Both the position numbers and the translations under genes were made by a program. 64,000 nt of DNA from Lachnospiraceae bacterium (GTDB lineage: Bacteria > Bacillota > Clostridia > Lachnospirales > Lachnospiraceae): positions 54,497-118,496 of the forward strand of contig JAETQH010000006.1 of NCBI GenBank assembly GCA_021770785.1, read 5' to 3'. This document shows positions 1 through 9,610 of this stretch, piece by piece. The notes beneath the pieces are model-generated. The model did no database searches. It saw nothing but the letters and a program-made list of their open reading frames with translations, and was not told the DNA's origin. Position 1 is the first letter of the stretch. Each line of letters begins with the position of its first letter.

Positions 1-1655
1 ACCAGCGCCAGAAGGCTGTCAGCGCTGTCACTCACCACATTTAACCGAGTATCAAAGGTCTGTAAAAGCCAGATGATAATCGTTGCCACAAAAATAACGG
101 TAAAGGCTCTCTGGATAAAATCCTTTGCCTTCTCCCACATCAGCTGCCCCACGCTCTTTGCAGAAGGGAAACGGTAATTCGGCAGCTCCATCACAAAGGG
201 AATGGGATTTCCCCGGAATGCCGTCTGGTTTAACACCACCGCACACAAAATTCCCACTAAAATTCCCGTCACATAGAGCGCTATCATCACAAGTGCCTCT
301 CTTCCCGGGAAAAAAGCTGCCGCAAATACGGAATAAATAGGTATTTTCGCAGAACAGCTCATAAATGGGGTGAGCATAATGGTCATTTTCCTGTCACGCT
401 CGGAAGAAAGAGTTCTCGTCGCCATCACCGCCGGAACCGTACAGCCAAAGCCAACCAGCATCGGCACAAAGCTCCTGCCGGACAAGCCGATTTTCCTCAG
501 GGGTTTATCCATCACGAAGGCTACCCGCGCCATGTAACCGGAATCCTCCAAAATAGACAAGAAGAAAAACAACACCACGATAATAGGAAGAAAGCTTAAT
601 ACACTTCCCACCCCCGCAAATACACCGTCAATCAAAAGGCTCTTTACCACCGGATTGATACCGTATGCCGTAAGCCCCCTGTCGCAGGCTGCGGTAAAAG
701 CGTCGATTCCCATGGCTAAAATATCACTTAACGCCGCCCCTATCACATTGAAGGTAAGGAAAAATATCAAGAGCATAATCATTAGAAACATCGGAATGGC
801 AAGATATTTGTTGGTAAGCACATTGTCAATCTTCACGCTTCGGATATGTTCCCTGCTCTCCTGACATTTCTTCACGGTTTTTGCACAGACCTTCTCAATA
901 AACTGATATCGCATGTCCGCTAGCGCCGCATTCCTGTCAAGCCCTCTGTCTTTCTCCATTTCCGCAATACTGTGTTCCATCATTTCCAGCTCGTTTTCGG
1001 ATAATTCCAGCCGCTCAATAATGTCCGTATCATTTTCCACAATCTTCGTCGCCGCAAACCGGGGAGACATTCCCACATTTGCCGCATGGTCCTCCACCTG
1101 ATGGGAAACCGCATGGATACAGCGGTGTACCGGACCATGCTCACAGAAATCCGTCACTTTCGGATACTGCTTCTTTTTTGCCACCGTGAGGGCAGCCGTA
1201 ATCAGATCTTCGATCCCCTCATCCTTTGCCGCACTGATGGGCACCACCGGAATTCCCAGCTCCTCCGACATCTTCTTAAAATCAATGGAGCCTCCGTTTC
1301 CCCGCACCTCATCCATCATATTTAACGCCAGCACCATAGGAATGTGCATCTCCAAAAGCTGCAGCGTCAGATAAAGATTTCTCTCAATATTCGTAGCGTC
1401 CACAATATTGATAATTCCATCCGGCTTTTCATTTAAAATAAAATCTCTGGTGACAATTTCCTCATTGGTATAAGGTCTGATAGAATAAATTCCGGGCAAA
1501 TCCACCACTGAGCAGTTTTTTACGGAACGTATCTCCCCCACCTTCTGATCCACCGTCACCCCGGGAAAATTTCCCACATGCTGGTTCGCTCCGGTAAGCT
1601 GGTTAAACAGCGTCGTTTTTCCACAATTCTGGTTTCCTGCCAATGCAAATATCAT
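1..1655 (-). CDS. feoB: Ferrous iron transport protein B (5' part of gene, runs off the window edge)
   Basis: FeoB is the GTPase-coupled inner-membrane Fe(II) uptake protein. About 551 N-terminal residues are visible; the C-terminal membrane part continues beyond base 1. The frame is open from the ATG at 1655 to the edge. The G1 P-loop GNQNCGKT lies at residues 7-14 and is followed by the FeoB-like NFPGVTVD segment, so the G domain is at the N terminus as in the family. The last visible part is hydrophobic and reads like a FeoB membrane helix. The ATG overlaps the feoA stop codon (ATGA), which implies translational coupling. Family identity is firm; the missing end cannot be judged. Confidence 0.95.
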   Translation of the reverse strand, partial: MIFALAGNQNCGKTTLFNQLTGANQHVGNFPGVTVDQKVGEIRSVKNCSVVDLPGIYSIRPYTNEEIVTRDFILNEKPDGIINIVDATNIERNLYLTLQLLEMHIPMVLALNMMDEVRGNGGSIDFKKMSEELGIPVVPISAAKDEGIEDLITAALTVAKKKQYPKVTDFCEHGPVHRCIHAVSHQVEDHAANVGMSPRFAATKIVENDTDIIERLELSENELEMMEHSIAEMEKDRGLDRNAALADMRYQFIEKVCAKTVKKCQESREHIRSVKIDNVLTNKYLAIPMFLMIMLLIFFLTFNVIGAALSDILAMGIDAFTAACDRGLTAYGINPVVKSLLIDGVFAGVGSVLSFLPIIVVLFFFLSILEDSGYMARVAFVMDKPLRKIGLSGRSFVPMLVGFGCTVPAVMATRTLSSERDRKMTIMLTPFMSCSAKIPIYSVFAAAFFPGREALVMIALYVTGILVGILCAVVLNQTAFRGNPIPFVMELPNYRFPSAKSVGQLMWEKAKDFIQRAFTVIFVATIIIWLLQTFDTRLNVVSDSADSLLAL

Positions 1656-1897
1656 AACGCTCCTCCCGCCTCTTTCACCCCGTCTATCTCAATTTTTTTC
1701 GCATCCTCCACACGTATCGTCAACTCATACCCCCGCAGTCTTATCTCTATAGGGTCCCCCATCGGCGCAATCTTTTGCACTGTCACCGCCGTCCCCGGAA
1801 TCAGCCCCATATCAAGCAGCCTGCACCTAAGCGCCCCTTCTCCGCCCACTGCAGTAATCATCGCCGTCTTTCCCACCGGTAAATCCTCTAATGTCAT
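1652..1897 (-). CDS. feoA: Ferrous iron transport protein A (FeoA, SH3-like)
   Basis: This is an 81-residue cytoplasmic SH3-like protein, the usual FeoA length, thought to modulate the FeoB G domain. It contains the family pattern of small residues around RLLDMGLIPG and a C-terminal segment ending in VEDAKKIEID. It is the first gene of a feoAB pair and overlaps feoB by 4 bases. An AGAGGG ribosome-binding site precedes the ATG. I saw no convincing Fur or DtxR box in the 170 bases upstream. Confidence 0.93.
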   Translation of the reverse strand: MTLEDLPVGKTAMITAVGGEGALRCRLLDMGLIPGTAVTVQKIAPMGDPIEIRLRGYELTIRVEDAKKIEIDGVKEAGGAL

Positions 1898-2070
1898 CTC
1901 TCGTCCCTCTTTTATTCATAATAGTAAAACTCGTCAATCACCCTCCCCTATCGGGAGTTACTCTCAACTAACAATTAATACTAATACCTAACCCCCATAA
2001 AGTCAATCCTTCCCAAACCAATTTCCCATTTTTTCTATTATTTATAAAACTCCCGAATCCGCTCCCCTGC

Positions 2071-2104
2071 AAAAAAAGCAGCAAACCTTCGTCTGCTGCT
2101 TTTT
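2071..2104 (-). terminator. Rho-independent terminator after ftsZ
   Basis: On the minus strand a stem made by AGCAGCA and TGCTGCT (extended by A/T pairs) closes about a 10-base loop and is followed by a run of seven T. It lies just behind the ftsZ stop codon and ends the division cluster transcript. The flanking A tract could also let it work in the other direction. Confidence 0.75.
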
Positions 2105-2112
2105 AAAATCTA

Positions 2113-3324
2113 CTACTTTCTCGAATTTTTCAAGAAATCCGGTATCTTAATATCCACCTGCTGCACCGAGCTCTCCGGCTGCCTGGGCTTCTGAATCCCG
2201 GAAAACGACGGTGTCTGTGCCTGATGCGGAGTCTGCCCCATAGCCCCAAACCCGGTTGCCGCAGCGGAAACAGGTCTGCTAAATCCGCTTCCTGCTCCCA
2301 CCGGCCTTGTCACAGTACCTGCATTCTGGTACTGCATCTTCGGCATAATCTTACCGGGCTGTGAAGCCTGATTGCTATTTTCAAGCCCGGTGGCGATAAC
2401 CGTGATGGTTGCCTCATCCGTCATGGACTCATCATATTTTGCACCGAAGATAATATTTGCATTGTCTCCGGCCAAATCCTGTACATAGCTTGCCGCATCA
2501 TTGGCATCCATCAATGAAATATCACCGGAAATATTGATGATAACATGGGATGCTCCGTTGATGGTGGTCTCAAGCAGCGGGCTGGCAACGGCAAGCTTCA
2601 CTGCCTCGATTGCCTTGTCATCTCCCTTGGCTGCACCGATACCGATATGCGCCATACCCTTGTCCTTCATGACCGTACATACATCGGCAAAATCTAAGTT
2701 AATCAAGGCTGGCAAGTTAATCAGGTCGGTAATTCCCTGTACTGCCTGCTGTAACACCTCGTCCGCTTTCTTTAAGGCATCCGGCATGGTTGTCCTTCTG
2801 TCCACAATCTCAAGCAATTTATCGTTTGGAATCACAATCAGGGTATCTACGCTGTCCTTTAAGCGCTCAATTCCAGAAAGTGCATTTAACATACGCTGTT
2901 TTGCCTCGAATTTGAAAGGCTTTGTCACAACGCCTACGGTAAGGGTTCCCTGCTCCTTGGCAATCTTTGCAACAACCGGGGCCGCTCCTGTTCCTGTACC
3001 GCCGCCCATACCGCAGGTGACAAATACCATATCGGCTCCCTTTACCGCTGCGGAAAGCTCCTCCATGCTCTCTTCTGCCGCCTTCTCACCAATCTCCGGC
3101 TGTGCCCCTGCCCCAAGTCCCTTGGTTAATTTCTCACCAATCTGTATCAGTGTCGGTGCCTTACAAAGGGCTAATGCCTGCTTATCGGTATTAATTCCGA
3201 TAAATTCAACGCCTCCGATATTCTCATCAATCATTCTATTTACAGCATTATTACCAGCTCCTCCTACACCGATGACGATTATTTTTGCACTGGTATCTGC
3301 TTCTGTTGTCATAATTTCCAGCAA
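2113..3324 (-). CDS. ftsZ: Cell division protein FtsZ
   Basis: FtsZ is the tubulin-like GTPase that forms the division ring. The 403-residue protein carries the tubulin signature GGGTGTG near residue 110, the N-terminal [13 protein letters not shown] nucleotide-binding segment, a variable Gly/Gln-rich linker, and a C-terminal conserved peptide KIPDFLKN used to dock partner proteins. I choose the TTG at 3324 because an AGGAGG site lies 6 bases upstream; the internal ATG at 3312 would be 18 bases from it. The gene has its own promoter and is last in the dcw cluster. ftsA is not adjacent, which is common in Lachnospiraceae. Confidence 0.97.
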   Translation of the reverse strand: MLEIMTTEADTSAKIIVIGVGGAGNNAVNRMIDENIGGVEFIGINTDKQALALCKAPTLIQIGEKLTKGLGAGAQPEIGEKAAEESMEELSAAVKGADMVFVTCGMGGGTGTGAAPVVAKIAKEQGTLTVGVVTKPFKFEAKQRMLNALSGIERLKDSVDTLIVIPNDKLLEIVDRRTTMPDALKKADEVLQQAVQGITDLINLPALINLDFADVCTVMKDKGMAHIGIGAAKGDDKAIEAVKLAVASPLLETTINGASHVIINISGDISLMDANDAASYVQDLAGDNANIIFGAKYDESMTDEATITVIATGLENSNQASQPGKIMPKMQYQNAGTVTRPVGAGSGFSRPVSAAATGFGAMGQTPHQAQTPSFSGIQKPRQPESSVQQVDIKIPDFLKNSRK

Positions 3325-3474
3325 GGTAGTTCCTCCTTCATTCTCTCCCTAAATTTCTTCCCGTTCCGCACCGGTCTGCGGCTCATACCTATGTATCATC
3401 TATAACTGAAACGAGCATTCTCCTATAATTGTACCTTTTGATACCCATTTTCCCCATTACAAACCATATACTCT

Positions 3475-3503
3475 ATAATATAATTTTTCTTTCAATTAAT
3501 CAA
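3475..3503 (-). promoter_or_regulatory. Sigma-A type promoter for ftsZ
   Basis: On the minus strand a TTGATT -35 box (3498-3503) and a TATTAT -10 box (3475-3480) are separated by 17 bases in an A/T-rich stretch between ftsQ and ftsZ. It leaves a leader of about 145 bases before the ftsZ start. It suggests ftsZ can be expressed separately from the upstream genes. Confidence 0.6.
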
Positions 3504-3522
3504 CTAATTTTTTCATTTTTTT

Positions 3523-4275
3523 TTATAAATCTGACCTGTCAAAAACAATATCTGTTGTATCCGGTGTCCAGGTATCTAAATGTAGTGTCCCTGACAGCCC
3601 GGAAAGCTGCGGTAAAATGGCGGATAGCCGGGCGATTTTCTGGGTAAGATAATCATCAGAACCCACCACAACCTCAATGCTCCCATAGATCAGCACCGGA
3701 TTTTCCGCACTGTCATAATGAATATTTTCCGGTGAAAGGTCATATTTTTTCAATATCTGGGTCAAAGACAGCAGGCGGTTTAAAATCGCTTCGTTTTCTA
3801 ACGGAAGCTTCTCATACAGCACCACCGTATCACAGGAAATCCCCGTAATCTTCGGTACCCCCTCGATAACGTCCGAAGAAGTTTCCACCACAAACCCGTC
3901 TTTATCAAAATAGGCATATTGCCCTAAAGTGTCGATATAAAAGCTGCCTAAAATTCCTTTTTCGTAGACAGAAATCCGCACCGTATGAGGATCATCTAAG
4001 GAAATCTCCATGGTGTCCACAAAGGGCACATCCCCCACGTCCAAAAAACGGTATTTCAAATCCACATACAGGGAATTCCAGGAATACTCATCATTTAGTA
4101 CCATATTCTGTATCTGTTCCGGAGAATAAAGCTCATTCCCCTCCACCACCACATGTTCTACCGTGAACACATTGATGACTATAAATGTTCCGATGGCAAT
4201 GAGCAGCAACAACACCAGAAATACCAGCAAACCGATTTTTCTGCGTTTTTTTCTTCGTCTCTGTTCTCTAATCAT
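3523..4275 (-). CDS. ftsQ: Cell division protein FtsQ/DivIB (POTRA domain)
   Basis: This is a bitopic divisome protein of about 250 residues. A basic N terminus (RRRKKRRK) is followed by one membrane helix (LLVFLVLLLLIAIGTFIVI) and then an extracellular POTRA domain starting at VEGNELYSPEQI, and a DivIB-like beta region. It forms a complex with FtsL and DivIC. The ATG at 4275 is preferred over the TTG at 4281 because AGAGG is 10 rather than 4 bases away. The gene starts only a few bases behind ftsW, implying coupling. Confidence 0.88.
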   Translation of the reverse strand: MIREQRRRKKRRKIGLLVFLVLLLLIAIGTFIVINVFTVEHVVVEGNELYSPEQIQNMVLNDEYSWNSLYVDLKYRFLDVGDVPFVDTMEISLDDPHTVRISVYEKGILGSFYIDTLGQYAYFDKDGFVVETSSDVIEGVPKITGISCDTVVLYEKLPLENEAILNRLLSLTQILKKYDLSPENIHYDSAENPVLIYGSIEVVVGSDDYLTQKIARLSAILPQLSGLSGTLHLDTWTPDTTDIVFDRSDL

Positions 4276-4277
4276 AA

Positions 4278-5396
4278 TCAAGTAACCTCTAATTTAATTC
4301 CCCGGGACACGGAAAGCGCCAATCCCATCTCCGCAAGCAGAATGGAAATGGAAGTTCCTCCGTAACTGATAAACGGAAGGGAAACTCCAGTATTTGGTAT
4401 GGTATTCGTCACAACCGCAATATTTAACAACACCTGAATAGCAATATGTGCCAGAATGCCTACCACAATCAACGCTCCGTATAAATCTGCCGCATTGTTG
4501 GCAATCACCACAAGCCGCCAGATAATCAGCAGATACAAAAGGATGAGACAGACTGCCCCAAACAGTCCCAATTCCTCACAGATAACCGAAAAAATCATAT
4601 CGTTCTGCGCCTCAGGAATAAATCCCAGCTTCTGCATACTTTCTCCTAAGCCTTTTCCGAACAAACCGCCGGAGCCAATGGCATACAGTCCCTGCAGGGT
4701 CTGATACCCCTTTTCATGCTCCTCCGGGTTGAGCCAGACATCAATACGCTCCATACGGTAAGGCGCCAGTGCAATAAAAATTACCCCCACCGCCGCTACC
4801 GCTGCTGCCATCAGCACGAAGTGGGAATACTTCGGGCTTGCCACAAAAAGCATACAAACTGCAATTCCCAGGATAATAATTGCTGTACTTAAGTTATTAT
4901 ATGCAACCACACCCACCACGGGCATCACAATCACCATAATTTTTACCAGACTTTTAAACTCCCCTACCCGTTTCGGCGTCTTATAAATAACGGTAGCCAG
5001 AAACAGAATCACGCCGATTTTCGCCAGCTCGGAAGGTTGAAACCGAAGCGGCCCGATTTCAAGCCATCTTGCCTGTCCCTTCGCCTCCGATCCCACAAAG
5101 ATAACTGCAGTACAAAGTCCCAAAGCCCCAAGATAGGCAAGGGTGGAAAACCGTATCCATACCTGATACGGGATTCTGGACACTACAATCATCGCCGCTA
5201 AGCCCAATGCACTGGCAGACATCTGCCTCCGTACATAATATGCCGCATCATCAAACCGGGTGGAGCCATAATAAGAGCTGGTGCTGTACAGCATAATCAA
5301 TCCAAAACAAAGCAGGAAAATAATCAAAAACAGCAGGCTGTAGTCAAAATATCGTATGGTCTTTTCCTTTTTCTCTTTTTCCGGTCTCTTTGCCAC
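4278..5396 (-). CDS. ftsW: SEDS peptidoglycan polymerase, FtsW (possibly SpoVE-like)
   Basis: SEDS proteins polymerise lipid II into glycan strands together with a class B PBP. The 372-residue protein has about ten hydrophobic helices and SEDS signatures such as GIPLPF-like GVSLPFISYGGTS near the C terminus and AKGQARWLEIGPLRFQPSE in the middle. Translation probably starts at GTG (5396), with GAGG 7 bases upstream. FtsW and SpoVE cannot be told apart from sequence alone; the place between murD and ftsQ fits FtsW, and clostridial genomes often put the SpoVE role here as well. Confidence 0.9.
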   Translation of the reverse strand: MAKRPEKEKKEKTIRYFDYSLLFLIIFLLCFGLIMLYSTSSYYGSTRFDDAAYYVRRQMSASALGLAAMIVVSRIPYQVWIRFSTLAYLGALGLCTAVIFVGSEAKGQARWLEIGPLRFQPSELAKIGVILFLATVIYKTPKRVGEFKSLVKIMVIVMPVVGVVAYNNLSTAIIILGIAVCMLFVASPKYSHFVLMAAAVAAVGVIFIALAPYRMERIDVWLNPEEHEKGYQTLQGLYAIGSGGLFGKGLGESMQKLGFIPEAQNDMIFSVICEELGLFGAVCLILLYLLIIWRLVVIANNAADLYGALIVVGILAHIAIQVLLNIAVVTNTIPNTGVSLPFISYGGTSISILLAEMGLALSVSRGIKLEVT

Positions 5397-5428
5397 GTTA
5401 CAACCTCATTTCCAAGACATTAAAATTA

Positions 5429-6796
5429 TTACAGATTTCTGACATACTCTTTAAAAATACGTCCCCGTTCCTCATAATTTTTGAACATGCCCCAGCTTGC
5501 ACATGCCGGGGACAAAAGCACTGCCTCCCCGCTCTTCGCATTTTCGTGACAGACGTCGATTGCCTCTTCTAAGCTGTCACAGAGCACCACCTCTGAAAAA
5601 CCGTGGGCTTTTGCACATTCCGCAATCTTCTCCCTCGTCTGTCCAATCAGCACCAGCTTTTTCACCTTGCCGTCAAAGCTCTCAATCCACTCGTCATACT
5701 CCGACTGCTTATCATAACCTCCGCCAATCAGATAGGTCGGCCGGTTCATCGCCTGAATGCCCTTGATTGCCGCATCCGGGTTTGTTCCCTTAGAATCATT
5801 GTAATAACGGACGCCGTTTATCTCCGTCACATACTCAATCCGGTGCTCCACCGCCTGGAAAACCTTTAATGTCTCCCTGATTTTTTCCATGGGGACTCCC
5901 ATACTAAGAGCAATTCCTGTCGCCGCCATGACATTCTCATAGTTGTGGATTCCCAAAATATTCAGCTCATTTACGTCAATGACTTTTTCCGCCCTGCCGC
6001 TTACGGCATAATAAATACTTTCCCCTTCTAAATATAGCCCTGTGTCTAACCTTCCGGCGCTGCTGAAAAACAACACCTTACAGCCTGCCTCCTCCCCAAA
6101 GGCACGCAAAACAGTATCTTCATAGTTTAAGACGCATACCTCTTCCGGACTCTGGTTCTTTGTAATGCTCTCTTTTGTCCGAATATAGCATTCCATGGTA
6201 TGATGGCGGTTCAGATGGTCCGGTGTAATATTTAAAATCGCCGAAACTCTGGGATGGAACTCATGAATCGTCTCTAACTGGAAGCTGCTGATTTCCGCCA
6301 CTGTCACTGTCTCTTCCGTGGTGTCTGCGGCAACGGAGGTATAGGGAATACCGATATTTCCCACCACCCTCACATCTTTAAAATAATTTGACATAATCTC
6401 CCCGGTCAGCGCCGTCGTAGTAGTTTTTCCGTTGGTTCCCGTAATGGCGGCAACCGGACCTTTGGCAAAATAGTATGCCAGCTCAATCTCGCCCCAGATG
6501 GGAATGTCTTTCTCCCCTATCTGTTCCACCATAGGACTATCCGTAGGCACGCCGGGACTGAGCACTGCCAAATCCACCTGCTCTAAATCTCCGTCCTTTA
6601 ATGTTCCAAGAATAATCTCCACATCGGAAAATACCGGAGCTTTCTTCTTAAGCGCCTCCACATCCAGCTCTTTGTTTCCATCAAACAGAAGAATCTCATT
6701 TCCCTTTTTCTTTAGAAGTTCCGCTGCTGCCACACCGCTGATTCCGGAGCCCACAACCAGAACCTTTTTTCCGGTTAAATCCAACTTCTTATCCAA
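5429..6796 (-). CDS. murD: UDP-N-acetylmuramoylalanine-D-glutamate ligase MurD
   Basis: MurD adds D-glutamate to UDP-MurNAc-L-Ala in the cytoplasm using ATP. Visible are an N-terminal Rossmann-like GSGISGVAAAELL segment, the ATP-binding P-loop GTNGKTTT, the HHT..C metal/substrate region and the Mur ligase C-terminal NDSKGTNPDA motif. I prefer the TTG at 6796, because AAGGTG lies 8 bases upstream; the GTG at 6805 overlaps that same site. About 455 residues is the normal length. Other Mur ligases (murE, murF) and murG are not in this cluster. Confidence 0.95.
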   Translation of the reverse strand: MDKKLDLTGKKVLVVGSGISGVAAAELLKKKGNEILLFDGNKELDVEALKKKAPVFSDVEIILGTLKDGDLEQVDLAVLSPGVPTDSPMVEQIGEKDIPIWGEIELAYYFAKGPVAAITGTNGKTTTTALTGEIMSNYFKDVRVVGNIGIPYTSVAADTTEETVTVAEISSFQLETIHEFHPRVSAILNITPDHLNRHHTMECYIRTKESITKNQSPEEVCVLNYEDTVLRAFGEEAGCKVLFFSSAGRLDTGLYLEGESIYYAVSGRAEKVIDVNELNILGIHNYENVMAATGIALSMGVPMEKIRETLKVFQAVEHRIEYVTEINGVRYYNDSKGTNPDAAIKGIQAMNRPTYLIGGGYDKQSEYDEWIESFDGKVKKLVLIGQTREKIAECAKAHGFSEVVLCDSLEEAIDVCHENAKSGEAVLLSPACASWGMFKNYEERGRIFKEYVRNL

Positions 6797-6811
6797 ATTT
6801 ATCACACCTTT

Positions 6812-7765
6812 CTAAATTGCAAGCAATGCAATCATACATAAAATTGCTGTGGTAATGGAAAATACAGCCACTACCCTCGTCTCGGACCAGCCGCCCAGTT
6901 CAAAATGGTGATGAATAGGCGCCATACGGAAAATACGTTTTCCCCCGGTCTTTTTAAAATAAGTCACCTGAATGATAACGGAAAGCACCTCTACGAGATA
7001 AATCAGTCCCACAATCAGAATGAATAAAGGCATCTGCATCATATAGGCAGTGGAAACCACAAAGCCTCCCAGTGCCAAAGAACCTGTGTCCCCCATAAAT
7101 ACACTTGCGGGATACACATTAAACAGCAAAAAGCCCAGCAATGCCCCCACCACGGCGCAGGTAATGGGCGCAATCCCGGCATTGCTGCCCACCGCCACCA
7201 CAGAGAAGAAGGTCGCCACCATAATCGTCACGCTTGATGCCAGGCCGTCTAATCCATCGGTAAAGTTTGTGCCGTTGACGGTTCCCACCACCGCAATAAA
7301 CAGCACAGGGATTGCCAGCCAGCCAATATCTAAGTATTTTCCCCCGGAAAACGGAATCAGCATGGTGAGGGACACATCGGAATAGCATACCATGTACACG
7401 GCAAACACCGCCGTCACTATAATCTGTAAAATCATCTTCTGCCACGGCAGTAACCCGTCAGAACGCCGCAACACCACCTTTAAATAGTCATCTAAAAAGC
7501 CGATGACCCCAAAGCCCACGGTCATAAAGAGAATGGGAACAATCTTCGGGTAATCCCTTACATAAAAGACAGACGTAATCACGATTGCCGCCAATATCAT
7601 AATACCGCCCATGGTGGGGGTACCGTTTTTCTTCAAATGAGACTCTAACTCTTTCCGCTCTGTCTGTCCCACCTTCAGCCTCCGAAGGAAGGGTATCACG
7701 ATAGGACCTAACACAGCGCTGATTGCAAATGCAATAATTACCGGAACTACAATTTCATATGCCAT
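6812..7765 (-). CDS. mraY: Phospho-N-acetylmuramoyl-pentapeptide transferase MraY
   Basis: MraY makes lipid I by moving phospho-MurNAc-pentapeptide to undecaprenyl phosphate at the inner membrane face. The 317-residue protein has about ten helices and the family motifs GTPTMGG near residue 45, GFLDDYLK (catalytic Asp pair), NGTNFTDGLDGL, MGDTGSL and the HHHFE motif near the C terminus. The start at 7765 is set by GAGGTG 7 bases upstream; an ATG 15 bases further up lacks a site. It lies between a PBP gene and murD as in the classical dcw order. Confidence 0.96.
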   Translation of the reverse strand: MAYEIVVPVIIAFAISAVLGPIVIPFLRRLKVGQTERKELESHLKKNGTPTMGGIMILAAIVITSVFYVRDYPKIVPILFMTVGFGVIGFLDDYLKVVLRRSDGLLPWQKMILQIIVTAVFAVYMVCYSDVSLTMLIPFSGGKYLDIGWLAIPVLFIAVVGTVNGTNFTDGLDGLASSVTIMVATFFSVVAVGSNAGIAPITCAVVGALLGFLLFNVYPASVFMGDTGSLALGGFVVSTAYMMQMPLFILIVGLIYLVEVLSVIIQVTYFKKTGGKRIFRMAPIHHHFELGGWSETRVVAVFSITTAILCMIALLAI

Positions 7766-7815
7766 AATTAAACACCTCATGTACTTTTTCTGATTCCTCT
7801 AGTATACGTTATTTG

Positions 7816-9552
7816 TTAGGATTTATCAAGGTAAGGCAAAATGTTTTCCATAATTTCTTTTACCATAGGCGCTGCAATCTGCCCTCCGTAATAAATGCCC
7901 TGAGGATTATTGATAATGAAAAGAACCAGTACCTGCGGATCATCTGCCGGGGCAAAACCTAAAAAAGAGGAAATATATTTGTGTTCGCTTCTCGGAAGGG
8001 TCTGGGAGGTGGCCGTCTTTCCGCCAATGTGATACCCTTCGATTTTCGCCTTCTGCCCGCCTCCGTCGGAAACCACCCGTTCCAACAGATAACGCATGGT
8101 CTCGGAGGTTTCCTCCTTGCAGATACCCTCGGTTGTATCGTACTGCAGCGTCTCCACCAGATTCCCGTCATCATCTCTGATTTCCACGCCAAAATGCGGG
8201 GTAATGCGGTTACCCCCATTTATAATAGAAGAAACTGTAGTCACCAGCTGCATGGGCGTAATCTGAAAAGACTGTCCGAAGGACACCGTCGCCAATTCCA
8301 CCGGGCCTACATTCTCCTTTTTGTGCATGATGGTCGCCGCTTCTCCCGGCAAATCCACATTGGTTTTCGACAGCAGCCCAAACTGCTTGAAATATTTATA
8401 AAAATTGTCCACCCCAAGCCGTTCTCCCAGCTCAATAAACACCGGGTTGCAGGAATTCATAATTCCTGTCTCAAAGGTCTCTGCACCGTGCCCGGTGGTT
8501 TTCGCACAGCGGATTCTCCTGTCCTCCACCATTTTATAACCGGGACAGTAGAAATTATCGGTCAGGGAAACCACCCCCTCCTCTAACGCCGCCGAGGCAG
8601 TGATAATTTTAAAGGTGGAACCCGGCTCATAGGTATCGCTGATACACTGGTTTCTCCACATCTGATTCAGAAGGTTCTGCTTTTCCTCCGCCGTCACCTC
8701 CCCTGTCAGCTCATAATTTAAGGTAAAGGGGTCATTCAGATTAAACTCCGGGTAATTTACCATTGCCATCAGTTCCCCGTTTTTCGGGTTCATCACAATG
8801 ACAGATACATAGTCCGCCTCCTTTTTCATATATGCCTTTTCCGCCACCTGTTCGCAATATTTCTGGATGTTATAATCCATGGAAATGTGGAGGTTGTAGC
8901 CGTTCACCGGCTCTAGGCGGGTTTCCCCTGCATTTTCAATCTCAATGCCCTTAGCATCCGTCAGGGTCAGTATTTTTCCGCTGGTCCCCTGCAAATATTC
9001 GTCGTATTTTACCTCAAGCCCCAGAATCCCCTGGTTATCCCCTCCCGTAAATCCCAACACCTTTGAGGCAAGGTCATCATAAGGGTAATATCTTTTGTAA
9101 TCTTCGTCCACCTTAATGCCGGAAAGCCCATATGCCCGGATTCTATCCCCCGTTTCCTTATCCACATTGGTTTTCACCCGCTCAATAGAGCTGACCTTTT
9201 CCACCCGTTTACGCACCGTCTCCTCCGGCAGCTCCAGCTCCTTCACCAGTGCGTCAATCACCGCCTCCGGGTCATCTATCTGGCTGTGAATCACAGATAT
9301 GGTACAGACAGATTTATTGGTGGCAAGCACCGTGCCTGTGGCATCAATGATTTTTCCCCTCGCCGCCTTGATGTCCCTCTCCCTCTCATGCAGGTTCTCA
9401 GCCTTCTGCCCGTAATATTCGGAACAGAACACCATCAGATACACCAGCCTGCCGATAAGGAACATCACCACAAAGAAAATCGCCACAAACATGACCATGA
9501 TTTTTTTCCGGTTATATGTCTTGTTCCTGCAAAACGGAATTTCCTGCCGCAT
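7816..9552 (-). CDS. Class B penicillin-binding protein (peptidoglycan transpeptidase), KTA variant
   Basis: A D,D-transpeptidase of about 578 residues with one N-terminal helix (MVMFVAIFFVVMFLIG), a PBP dimer domain, and a transpeptidase domain. The motifs are GSTFK (SxxK), SCN (SxN) and, unusually, KTA in GGKTATSQ where most PBPs have KTG or KSG. No PASTA domain is present. It is the second of two tandem PBP genes, so one probably partners FtsW in division and the other serves sporulation or elongation; I cannot assign which. The ATG at 9552 directly follows the T run of a terminator-like hairpin, with GTGGGG in the stem acting as ribosome-binding site. Confidence 0.9.
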   Translation of the reverse strand: MRQEIPFCRNKTYNRKKIMVMFVAIFFVVMFLIGRLVYLMVFCSEYYGQKAENLHERERDIKAARGKIIDATGTVLATNKSVCTISVIHSQIDDPEAVIDALVKELELPEETVRKRVEKVSSIERVKTNVDKETGDRIRAYGLSGIKVDEDYKRYYPYDDLASKVLGFTGGDNQGILGLEVKYDEYLQGTSGKILTLTDAKGIEIENAGETRLEPVNGYNLHISMDYNIQKYCEQVAEKAYMKKEADYVSVIVMNPKNGELMAMVNYPEFNLNDPFTLNYELTGEVTAEEKQNLLNQMWRNQCISDTYEPGSTFKIITASAALEEGVVSLTDNFYCPGYKMVEDRRIRCAKTTGHGAETFETGIMNSCNPVFIELGERLGVDNFYKYFKQFGLLSKTNVDLPGEAATIMHKKENVGPVELATVSFGQSFQITPMQLVTTVSSIINGGNRITPHFGVEIRDDDGNLVETLQYDTTEGICKEETSETMRYLLERVVSDGGGQKAKIEGYHIGGKTATSQTLPRSEHKYISSFLGFAPADDPQVLVLFIINNPQGIYYGGQIAAPMVKEIMENILPYLDKS

Positions 9553-9603
9553 AAAAAAACCCCACAAAAGTTTTCATACTATCTTATTCTAACTTTTGTG
9601 AGG
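9553..9603 (-). terminator. Intergenic terminator-like hairpin overlapping the RBS of the downstream PBP gene
   Basis: On the minus strand CCTCACAAAAGTT pairs with AACTTTTGTGGGG (13 bp with G-U allowed) around an 18-base loop and is followed by seven T and then directly by the ATG at 9552. The 3' arm contains the only ribosome-binding-site-like sequence (GTGGGG). The structure could end most transcripts behind the upstream PBP gene or hide the site from ribosomes. Confidence 0.7.
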
Positions 9604-9610
9604 TTATACC

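Noticed and set aside
1898..2070. Fur or DtxR box before feoAB
   Set aside because: TTAGGTATTAGTATTAA on the minus strand is only loosely like a DtxR box and the region is A/T-rich; not enough for a call.
2501..3352. Long open frame opposite to ftsZ
   Set aside because: It is an antisense shadow of a gene with a certain identity; no RBS and no family resemblance.
7981..8586. Open frame opposite to the second PBP gene
   Set aside because: Antisense to a clear transpeptidase domain; no support of its own.
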